The notes under the pieces are model-generated. The model made no database searches, had not been told where the DNA came from, and saw nothing but the letters and a program-made list of their open reading frames with translations. A program made the position numbers and the translations under genes. From Caprimulgus europaeus (lineage: Eukaryota > Chordata > Aves > Caprimulgiformes > Caprimulgidae), in assembly GCA_907165065.1 (NCBI GenBank), contig OU015550.1:6421501-6485500 (forward strand): DNA of 64,000 nucleotides, written 5' to 3'. This document shows positions 1-10,500 of the stretch, in pieces (within the stretch, counting starts at the first letter, position 1; each line of letters opens with the position of its first letter).

Positions 1-2600
1 AAAAAAAAAAAAAAAAGAGGAGAAAAAGCCATTTTCATTTCAGGAGAAGTCCCTGGAGAAGTGAAAGGGTAATTGACAAACCCTACCCTGAGCTATTAGC
101 AGATCCTGCTCTGGAGACTAAATTAGGCAGGATGTCTGGCTTGGCTGATATTCTTTATTATCTGAATGCCTCTTAAAGAATATTTACTAAATACTTTTTT
201 CTCTCAAGAACTTTGAGATCCAGCTACATTCACTTGCAATTTTCAAGTGGCTGTTTGAAGCCGAGGTCACGCTGAATTTGTCACTGCAAACACCCCAGAA
301 AATCCGATTTCAGTGCAAAACAGAGGCAGAGAGAAGGTAAATCCAGCTGAAACTCCTGGCTGTTTGCTCGGCTGCCTGTGCACAGGGCCCTGCAGGGATC
401 TGCTCCTTCAGAAAAAGAAGAAATTAAGTGAATGCCCCCACGTCTCCTGGGGCCAGAGCTCGTCCTGGTCCCCAGAGCTGAACCCTCGCCTGGTCGGACG
501 CTGCAGGTGGGAGCGGCGGGAGCCGGGGGGTGCAGGGACCCCACACGGGCTCTGACCCCACCAGCGCCGGCTCTGATCCCGTTCCCAGGGACTTGGGTGG
601 GAGCAGGGATGGGCTCAGCAGCGCTGGCTGTGGCACCAGCAGTTATTTTGGGTGGGAAAGGAACACGTGGGCAGCAGCTGGGCCAAGCTCTGCCCTTTCC
701 ATGAAACCAGGAACAATGGGGTTTCCTCGGAGCAGGACGGCAAAGGCTGGGTGCAGCAGCTCCAGGGGCCAGCGGGCACGGGCAGGATGATCCCGTGGGA
801 GCATGTGGGGCCAGAAGGGCTCGTTCTCAAGAGAAACTGCCCATTGGCTCCTCGTGAGACCCCGACGATGGGGGAGCAGCACCTGGGGGGGATCCAGCAG
901 TTCCAAGGGACCACGAGTGCTGGCAGAGTGGGTTCGAGTTCATACAGCCCCAGGCCACGCGGGCTCTGCAGGGCGCTGGAGGTGTGGGCTGGGCAGGAGG
1001 AAACAGGGACAAATCCCTGAGAGCTGCTTTTCCCACGGAGGGGGTTCCCAAAGTGCATCCTGGGCTCCAGATCTCCCCATGTCCTGCACAAATACATCCT
1101 GTTTCCTGCATAATACATGGCCTTGGAGAGGGAACCACCTGCAGACCTGTACCTTCACCATGTGGCCATGGCCGTGTCCCTGCCCTGCTCAGCCTGGCCC
1201 TTGCCTGCTGCCCACCACACTCATCACAGCTGTGGGTGATGCTCAGTGATGGGGTTAAAAAGCCCCTGGTGTGGGTGCTCAGCTCCCCAGAGCCTCTCCC
1301 CATCCAGCACGGTGCCCCTCTCTCTGTGGGGCTCAGCCTTCCACGCCAGCAGGTACGGTGGGGATGGGGGTGTCATAGGGCAATGTCATTGTGCACCCCA
1401 GTGCTGTGCCAGCCTGGCTGTGGGCTGAGCCCCTGGGGTTGTGCCTGGGTGGTGGGGAAGCCCTGGGGTGAGGTTGTGATCTCCAGGGAGAGAGGCTGGT
1501 GCAGGGAAAGCTGTTGTGCTGCTGCTCCTGGAAAGCTCTTTCTCCTCTTTGCTGACCCAATGGGGAGGTTGGTGGGAGCTGGGAGGGTGCATCTGTGACA
1601 AACAGGATGAGCTCCTGATAATGGAGGAGGAAAACAAAATGCTTTAGAAACAACCTTTTGGTGTTCAGAGAAATGAAGAAGGGGGAAAAACAACGACACT
1701 TAAAGCCTGTGAGGAGGAAAAACAAAAGCTTGCTTGCAACTCAGGTTCCTGAAAACGTGCTGAGTGTGGCTTTCAGATGCTGACCCACTCCTCTCCTTGT
1801 ATGGGCAGAAGCAGGGCCTGTCCTGTGCCTATATTTAATTTGCAAGGGGAAAAAAAAAATTCTCCCTCCATGCCTCTGCTCCCCTGGCCTGGCTGTGCTG
1901 GGAGCTCACACCAGGAACAGAACTGCATGCTTAAAACAAATAATCCTGCTGCTGGCACACAAGCCCTCCCTGCCCTGGGAGTGAGCAGAACAGGTTTTTG
2001 CAACATAACACAGCTCTGCACACGATCCTCTGGGACCCCTGGGTGATGGAAACAGGGGGCAGCTCCCCCTCTGCCATTGACAGGCTCTGTGCCACCGTCA
2101 CGCTGGGGCTCACAGAGCTGCTGGGGACTCACCTTGGTCACGTTTAACTCCTGGAGAAAGCGAGGAGGGGACCCACAGCAGGACCTGCGTGGCCCCAGGA
2201 TGAGGTGGCCTGTCCCCCTCCACCACCCAGGGACTACAGGGCTCCACAGCAGCTTCTCCCTTGGCCTTTCCCTGAGCTGGGGGAGGAAGGTGGACGTTGG
2301 AAGATGTGCATGGGTCACCGTGGGACATGTCCCCAGAGCAGTGCTGGGACCCTGGCAGGGACTCTGGCTGCAGCTCCTCTCCCTGCTGTGATTTATAACC
2401 TCTCCCTGAATGGAAACTCTCTGGGCTGCTCCTCAGGCTGCCCGGTCCCGGCTGGGAACAGGCTGGCACGACCCGCACGCGCTCCTGGCTCCGAGCCCGC
2501 GCTCCTGCTCGGCCGAGTTTCCTGACAGTCAACACCCAGGAGCTTCTGCGCTGGGGAAAGCAGGACCAAGGGTCACCCCGGGATGGAGACAGCCCCATGG
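1..2600. other. Gene-free flank beyond the INKA2 3' end
   Basis: This stretch is GC-rich and begins with a run of sixteen A. Its open reading frames overlap on both strands, have proline- and serine-rich composition and match no protein I recognise. In mammals RAP1A lies on this side of INKA2, but I see no RAP1A coding exon here. I see no clear repeat or RNA gene. Confidence 0.55.
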
Positions 2601-2621
2601 CACTCTGGAGACTGATCCCAC

Positions 2622-2627
2622 TTTATT
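2622..2627 (-). promoter_or_regulatory. INKA2: Candidate poly(A) signal of INKA2
   Basis: TTTATT on the plus strand reads AATAAA on the minus strand, about 0.9 kb past the INKA2 stop codon. It is the best canonical hexamer I found in the expected 3' UTR. The cleavage site cannot be fixed without transcript data. Confidence 0.5.
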
Positions 2628-3520
2628 GGTAACTCTTGGAGCTGGACACTGAAGAACTTGGTTCTGTCAAGAGGAAGTTTGTACACAAGAGCCACAGGAA
2701 ACGACAACAACAAACATCTGCGGCAGCTTTGTAACGCAAACTCAACAATGAACTCTCACAACAACACTCTGGCGTGACCTGTGGGGAGGAGGGCACGGGG
2801 AGAGATGCTTGAGGGCCACAAAACCCCACGAAAGGAGCTTGTGTCCTACTGGTTTAACTGGTGTGGGAAGGAGAGGTGCTGGGAGCGTGGCAGAGATGTG
2901 GTTTAGGAGGAAAACCCCAGAGCTGAAATGCAGCGAAGCTGGGGTTCAACCCCCTGCTTGGCCACTGTTCAAGTCCTACAAATTCAAACTTATTTCAATT
3001 TAAATAACAATTCTTCAGGTGCAACATCTGAATTCCCTGGTTCAGAACCCAGGCTGAAGTGCACACAAGCAGGAATAATTTTTTTTTAAGAAACCAAACC
3101 TATATGTATATTTGCACACTCACACACATGCACACAGTGAATTCTGTGCTGCAGCTGGTTTCACCAGAGATGATGGAATGGGCCTGAAGTGGCTGTCGTA
3201 AGCCAGGCTCTGGGACCTGCTCACCTGTTGGCACCACTCACCCTAAAGCTGCTCAAGATTCTGATTATTTTTGCAAATAACAGTCCCCAAAAGTCTCCCC
3301 AGATGAGGCTGCGTCAGCTGCTGCTCGGGCTGCCCCTGCAGCTGTAGTTCTCCAAAACACAGCGCCTGCAGCTGGCTGGAGCCCACAGCAGGTTCTGCAG
3401 AGGACGACTCTCATCTCAGTCCGTGTTGAGAGCTCAGGGGTCGCCTGGAAAGACGTGTCCGGCTCCAGCTCCTCTCTGGTGTGAAATGAATCCTTGGTAG
3501 AACAGAGAACGCTGACAAAC
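2628..3520 (-). other. INKA2: Probable INKA2 3' untranslated region
   Basis: This is the sequence between the INKA2 stop codon and the candidate AATAAA, read on the minus strand. It has no long convincing reading frame. It contains an A/T-rich patch and a short CA-rich patch near 3115-3137. Its extent is inferred from the poly(A) signal only. Confidence 0.45.
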
Positions 3521-4513
3521 TCAGACCCAAACAGCTGTATTGATGTCAAACCCAGACTGGCTGTAGTCTGTGGTATTGTGGACTTTCTTGGTGCCAATTT
3601 TGGGTTTCTCGCTATTGCTTTCTGCCTTTGGGCACCTCTCTGCTTTGCTGTGATGGTTCTGGATGTTGCCATGAAGTGGGAAGTAAAATGTCCCCTTGAG
3701 TTTGCTCATCTTTTTGGGTCTCTTGGAAATCTCGGGCTGTTTGTCTTCAGGTGGAAGCCAGCAAGGTTTCTCCTTGAGAAGCCTGTCTCGGTCTGGCCGA
3801 ACGCTCCTCAGGAACTTCTTGAAGATGTTGGCTGTGAGGGAGAACTTCCTGCAGAGCTCCTGGGATCTGCTCATGGACAGGGATATCTCGCTCTTCTCCC
3901 CTTTCTTATCCAGCTCTGGCAGATCCAACCAGTTCCCAACCAAGTCTGCAAAGATGTTATCCCCCAAAACCAGCGGCTGCCGATTCCTGCTCTGGGACAT
4001 CAGGGAGGATGTCCAGTCATGGCCATCGTCACAGCCCGGGCACTCCTGGCAGGCCGGCCACCCCTGAGCTGCGCCCTGGCTGATGGGCTCAAATGTCCTT
4101 GTGCAGACGGGCTCTGCTCTGGCTGATGTGCAGGAAGGTCCTTTTGTGTGACAAACATCCTCCCCACAGAGGCCCCTGAAGGAGCAGGGGGTGTCTCTAG
4201 GGTGGCCGCCCTCGGGGAGCGCAGCAGGACGGGACAAACCCACCGGCCGCGGCGCGGCACACGCCAGGGGCCTCGGGCTGTGCTCCCCCACCGCCGCCTC
4301 CCCCCACGGCCGCTCGTCCCGCCGCGCCCCGGGCTCGTCTCTGCTGCTTTGGCAGCACCGGTGCTGCTCAGTGCCAGGAACGATGCCCCGGCTGCCGGAG
4401 ATGTCCAACTGCTCCAAAGCCGTCTGGACCTGGAGGAGTTTCAGCTCTTGCAGTGCCCCCATCATGCAGTTCATCTGCTCGTGCAGCCCGTCCCCGAGCT
4501 CCTTCATGGACAG
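3521..4513 (-). CDS. INKA2: INKA2 coding exon 2 (last exon)
   Basis: The exon opens with CTG TCC ATG AAG (residues L13 S14 M15 K16) after the acceptor CCGCAG. It runs 330 codons to the stop at 3521-3523. It carries almost the whole protein, including the conserved EQMNCMMGALQELKLLQVQT helix, the Inka box and the conserved C-terminus. Confidence 0.94.
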   Translation of the reverse strand: MSMKELGDGLHEQMNCMMGALQELKLLQVQTALEQLDISGSRGIVPGTEQHRCCQSSRDEPGARRDERPWGEAAVGEHSPRPLACAAPRPVGLSRPAALPEGGHPRDTPCSFRGLCGEDVCHTKGPSCTSARAEPVCTRTFEPISQGAAQGWPACQECPGCDDGHDWTSSLMSQSRNRQPLVLGDNIFADLVGNWLDLPELDKKGEKSEISLSMSRSQELCRKFSLTANIFKKFLRSVRPDRDRLLKEKPCWLPPEDKQPEISKRPKKMSKLKGTFYFPLHGNIQNHHSKAERCPKAESNSEKPKIGTKKVHNTTDYSQSGFDINTAVWV

Positions 4514-7500
4514 CTGCGGAGGGAAGGAAGCAGACATGGAGTCAGTGTCCCCAGGAGAGAGCAAGAACACTCTGACCACAGAGCAGGAGAGCTGGGCGGC
4601 TTTCTGAAGCATTGCCTCTCCCTACTGCCTGCAGCTGAGGTGCATCCTGCCTGCACTACATCCCCTCACAGAACAGCAACTGGGTATTTCTGAGATTTTC
4701 TAGGAGTTTCCCTCTAGGAATAAGAGGAGCTGACAGAGGAGTGGATTTTTGTGACCTGAAAACAAAAATTGGATAGTTTGTGTTTGCATTAATTGCCTGG
4801 CAGAAACCCAAGGTGTAGAACTATGAATGGTTCTGGCTGCCTCCAGTTTTAGCATTTTCTTCTGCTTTAGTATCTTGTGCCCTGTAACCAGCTGAAACCA
4901 GGAGCTGGAATAATGAACAGCAGTGCCTTCCACAGAGAATGCTGCTTCTGAACCGAGAGTGCTACAGTAAATTAAAAATAAACCTCAGTAAGAATCACAC
5001 TGTCACTATATAATGTGTCTTCAGATCTGAATACCCTCATTGCAGGCACCTCTCCCTAGAGGACGAACAAAGACACTTTAATGCACTTGAAATTCTGTAC
5101 AAAACAACAAACAAACTCACTCTAAAATTACTTACATGAAGGTAGCGAGCTCTTTGATGCCCAAGGTGAGACCTTTAGATTTAACTTTCTATGCTAGACT
5201 TAAAATAAGCAAGTTATTTTCCAGAGCTTCCAAATTCCCTCCTCTTCTCTTTCGCTCTGTTGCTTTCTCTCTCTCTCATGTAGGACCTGGATCATATTCC
5301 CAAAGCAGCACCAGAAACCAGCCGGGCTCTGCTTCCCAGCAGCTGCTGCTTTTTGTTTTTAGCAGGGGGGAGCAGAGAATGGGAAGGAGAGGGAAGAACA
5401 GCAGGGGCAGCAGGGCTGGAGATGAAGCCGTGTCACATTGATGCAAGGTGGCTTGCAGAAGAGATTACCACTGTCTAGGAAAAGCTTCAGCCCACGCTGA
5501 CATAAAGAGTTTAAAAGGCTCGTCACAATTTTTGTGTGGCACCAGATCTCAGGCTTGAGGTGAGAAAGGACAGATGTGTCTCACGTTCAGCTCTACATTA
5601 TCAAGCTTTACTTTTTCACATCTCCCTCATTTTAACTAAAAGTTAGTTCAGTTAATTGCTCTGTTTCCATTTCTGTACCTGGCTTTGACCAGCAAGAAAG
5701 AGCAATCATCAGAACAACTGGGTTCTCTGTAACAATCTAGCTCTGCAAGTGGAAAGCTCAACAGTTTCTGACCACAAATCTCCATTTCAAAACCCAGAAC
5801 CTCAAATTAGCTGGCAGATTACGATGATTTTTCAAAGCTTCACTCCCAAGAATCTTATTTAACGCCCAGAATAAGCACACGAGCTATGAAGACACGGAAA
5901 ATCTCTGCTGACCTTCCTGATTACGCTATCCAGTGCCTCCAGCTATCTCATTTTTTTTACCATCAGCACATAGCCCTCTCCTCCTGCAGCCACACAAATA
6001 ATTCCCCACTCACAGCCTGACCCAGCTCTGGGGTCGCCCGCACAGAAGCGGGGCCATGTGCTCTCCAAGCCCCAGACAGAGCTGTCCCCTTACCTCTCCA
6101 GCTCTGCTGTGACGCTTCTCGTCCCAACCTTTCTCGCCTATTACTGGCAGTCTGCTTTATCTGGGGCTTTGCAAAAAGCTGGATTTGGAGCCAGCCTGGC
6201 TCCCCATTGGCCACTTCCCACCAAATCCCCTGGCCGGCGCAGGGCTGTAATCGCGGCGCGGGGGGTGACGAGGGTCCTGCGGTAACGACCGGGCTGGTCA
6301 AACCCTCGGCCTCTGCCTCGGGGGGTCCGTTAACTCCCCGGGACACGGTATGGTTCCAGCCCACGCCTCCTCCAGCGAGGCTCTGCTGAGCATTACCATT
6401 TCCCAGGCAGTGTTTATCCTCACCCTGGCCATTTCCCACAGGCAGGTCCAGTCTCCTCCCAATGAGACCCAAGTCCCAAAACCTGAGGCTCCAGCGCTTT
6501 TCCTTCTCCACAAACAAACTGGTTGTGCCAAACCTGGTGCCAGCAGCAGCCTGGGGAGCCCGAGCCACTGGAGAAGGAGAGGGCACGTTTTCATCTGTGG
6601 AACCACTGTCCCGTAAGTGACTGAGCTCTCCTGTCCCCCTCCCAGCAGAGGGGACACCGGGGGCTTTTGGGACGTGATCTTCTGTCCTGTTTCAGCAACC
6701 TGCTTTGGGGTGGGATGAATCCTGTCCTCGGCGTCCCTCTGGCAACGTGAATACCACTATCAGCAAGAGGGTGTTAAAGATCCCGAGGATTTTAAGTCTC
6801 CTTGCAAACATCACTGAAACTCTGAGTTGTGCAACTTAAAAACCCAGCACGCAACCCCCTCTGCTTTCACCACTGCCCTTCGGGGCATCTGTTCAGTCTT
6901 TTACAGAACTGAAGAGGGAGCAAAACCCAGCCCAAAGTGAAGTCACTGACTGGTGACCCAACAGTCTGCAGGGCCTTGGATTTCATCCCCTAGTAATTAC
7001 CCTGAAGTAATTAAGAGTGCTCACCCTGGAGAGAAAACTCTGGAGGAAAAAAGAAAAAAAAAAAAAAAAGGTAATTTCTTCCCCAGTGAGATTTCACTTC
7101 CCACTTCACAGGTAAATAAGTAACTTTTTTAACCCACTTTGGAACTAATGTTTTCCTATTAGTGTCTCCATTCAGCGAGTTCTCAGAGCTCAGTTCCCAC
7201 CGCTGCTCTCAGCCACAGCTGTCTGTTCCCAGCTCACCCGCACATCTGCCCTGGGCTGCAGCGGCTGCGTCAGGCTGACGGGAGAAAAGGAAGAACCCAG
7301 CTCACACACCACGGATTCCAGCTGAGCACAGGGAACTGCAGAGCTCTGAGCACGTTTGGTGTCACGAGGAGGAAGACAGATGTCCAGCTCTCAGGTAGAA
7401 GAAACGCAAAGAGAGGAAGTTATTGCTCAGAGGACAGGAAAGAACAACTGGCAAATAGTTCTTTCTGACAGCGCTGACAGGCACCAGAGCCGGCAGCAAA

Positions 7501-10500
7501 CAATTGGTATTTAAAGAGGATGACATAATAGAGACCAAAATTATTTCAGAACTGCTGAGCTGATCATATTGTTTCAGTGTTTTCCTTTGGGTCACTAACT
7601 AGATTAATCTTCAACCAGCCTGCAACCCTGGCTGGGCACAACCCTTCAGCACGCGCTGCACAGCTCATGGAGCTGCTTTCCAGCTTGATGTTGGACCTTT
7701 CTTTTCCTTCCCTGATGGATTCCAAGGGCCTGCAACCTTCTTTTTGTCCTTGCATTTTATCACAAGAGTTTCAAGTCTCTTTTTTAACCTCTTGTCTTTC
7801 CAGAGTATTTTAGGTGTAAATTGGGATGTTAACTGAGAGCTCACAGTTATCTGTAAGAGGAAAGATGCTGAAACTTTACCCAAGATTTTTTTTCCCCAAT
7901 ACTTTGAACAGATTTTAAACAGATGTTAACATGAAAGACACGGTTCACATCACTCCACTAACTCAATTGCCTGCCTTTCCATTGCAGTGATGCTGTTCTG
8001 TGCTTCCCAATCACACTGGCTACATTCAAAGGTGAATTGGAAAATCAGTTCTCTACAATCAGGAAATAAATGGACCAAGAAGAACTCCAGCCTTCAGACT
8101 CTTACTCACAAGCCAGGGATAAGAGAGACCACAAGGCTCGATGTACAGACTGACCACTGAAGATGATGGTTAAAAGTGTTGGTTTTTGGCCCAGTGGTCT
8201 GCTTCCCTGGGGACCTGGTCTTTAACATTCCTGAATACGTGCAGCTGGGAGCCTAAAAAAAATCTACTGTCATCTTTAGGAGTCTTCTCTGGAAATAAGC
8301 AAGTGGTCAAAGCCTGTGACTGCTTTTTCTCTCCCCTGGTTATATATGACAGGACATTCACTGTCAAGTTAGTCCTCTGCATGTTCTGCCAAGGCAAGAC
8401 CAAGGAATGAGATTCTGCGATGAGCACCCACATTTCCAACGCTCCCTTCAGCAGTGATGGGCAAAGCCACCCTTAAAGGGACCATTTTACCAGCAGAGAC
8501 ACATGGAGCTGCGTGTTCCCACCAGCTGGAGATGTGAGCTGTGACACCAGCCCTTGAGCTCTGGCATTTCTGCCTGACTCTGCTGCGAATCGTAAGAGCT
8601 GCTCCTTCAGCAATAGCAGTAATGAAAATGCAGCAGGTTCCTCTTCCAGCATGACACAGTTACCAGAGTGAGACAAAGAGTGAAAATAATTGGCTGTATT
8701 TTTCACTCGGACCAAATGTTCTATTCCTGCAAGATATTCATAGCAAGAAACATTGTCTACCAGGATATAAATTAATGTAAGAAGGGAGTCAGACTCTATC
8801 AAACTCACTAATGCAACGCGTTTATGATGAATGTGTAGAGAACATTCAACAGCTCAAATCAGAGTGGTGGGGTTTGTTTTAAATACCTACTTTAATAATT
8901 TTCCTCCTAGACAAAAAGCAACAGAAAGCCCAGAAATATCCTGGATTCCTCAAGAAAGACCAAAATGTGCAAAGTAAAGTTACAACCACAGCTCACTCGA
9001 CTGTGACCTCTCGCCTGTTACAGCCATACAAACCTCAAGTGCAAGATGCATCTGCCCCATGAACCCACCAGTCCCCAGACAGATAATAAGTGATTTATTC
9101 TTACTGTGCAGGAGCCTTGGAACCCCACTCCCATGGTTTGTCTGCTGATGTTGCTATTTATAAGTGCAAACAATCCCTGTGTCAGAAAGTTTATGGAGGT
9201 AATGCCATCTGCAGCGTGAGACACGGAAATGAAATTCCCCTCTGCTAATCCCTGAGCAAGACAACTCCTGTTAAATCTGATCTTTCAGCTGAGATAACAT
9301 TCTGTAACTTGGGAAGCAGACATCATATTGCTGTGCCTCAGAATGGGGTGTGCAGACTCCGAATGCAGCCAGTAAAGTCAAGAGGACTTTTAGTATTGGG
9401 ATTAATTGTATTAAAGGAAGATTCACAAGCTCCTGTGGCACGTTTCACAGCTGCTCTGTGAAGGACAGATGACGGGAGTGGACAAGCACAGCTAATTCCA
9501 TGCCAGCCCTACAAACCAGCACTGCCCATCCTCCAAAACCACATCGTGGCCATAAACCTCCAGGGTCTTTCCAGAGGAGGTGAACAAGGTCTTCTGTATT
9601 TTCTACATACAGAGACTGAGGGGCAGAGAGCTGGCACAGCTCATCCAAAACGGCTCCACGGGCTGGTGTCAGCACCAGGACCCTGGCTCCGGCAATCAAC
9701 CCGACTGCGGAGCTGCCCCCGATCCCGCAGCCGGGAGCTGCCCCCGATCCCGCAGCCGGGAGTGCCCCCGATCCCGCAGCCGGGAGTGCCCCCGATCCCG
9801 CAGCCGGGCGGGATGAGTGGCTGCGTCAGCTGGGGCTCTGGGCTGCCAGGCATTCACATGTGAAGCTGCTGAATGAATTCCAACCAAAGGGACATCGCAC
9901 ATGCCAGAAACTATCGCCTTACAATGGAAAACATGCAACTGGAATAGATCTCCCATTGACGGAAAAGGGTCGGATCCATCCTTGGAGCCGTGGCAGAGCT
10001 CTCCCCGAGGTAACACAGAGACCGGTGTGAGCACACCCAGACCCTCGCTGATCTGACTCGTCTGGCAGAGCGCGGTGTGATGCCCGTGCTCAGGCTGTGT
10101 GTGGAACTGTCGGGGCACACCAGCAGCCCCAACCAAGCACACAAATATTTAAATATGTTTTTAATACACAAAGCAAGAAAAAGAAAAATCAGAGCTGGAA
10201 TCCTCGAATCCCACAGTGGTGGGAGGATTGAGTTGCACGTGAAGATAACCCTTCCTTGGGAACTGGGAGCTGTGCCAACATCCGCTCTTTTTTCCTCTTT
10301 TTTGAGAAAATCCCCTCCTCAAGACCAGCCAGAGGCTGGAGTAGGTTTACACTGAGACAAACTGCTCACTGAATGGCCTCTCGCTTTTGCGTGTGACACT
10401 GTCCAGCCTTAGCAAACCTGGCTCCTCAAATCGGGCGTTTTTGCAGAAAACAGCCCTGCGTGCCCCCCCGCTGCCGCTCAGCGCTCGCTCCCACCCGGCC

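Noticed and set aside
1..16. Run of sixteen A at the window start as a retroposon tail
   Set aside because: The window is cut there, so no element body or target duplication can be seen.
615..1118. 167-residue minus-strand frame near the window start
   Set aside because: No recognisable domain; overlapping frames of similar length exist on the plus strand.
1..2600. Possible RAP1A exon expected from mammalian synteny
   Set aside because: No Ras-family motif (GxxxxGKS, DTAG, NKxD) is seen in any frame.
4514..4612. In-frame extension of INKA2 exon 2 with an upstream ATG at 4612
   Set aside because: It crosses a good acceptor (CCGCAG) and has no family similarity, whereas exon 1 at 12855-12890 supplies the conserved N-terminus in frame.
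9711..9808. CRISPR-like spaced repeats
   Set aside because: The units are directly adjacent with no spacers and the DNA is vertebrate; it is a minisatellite.
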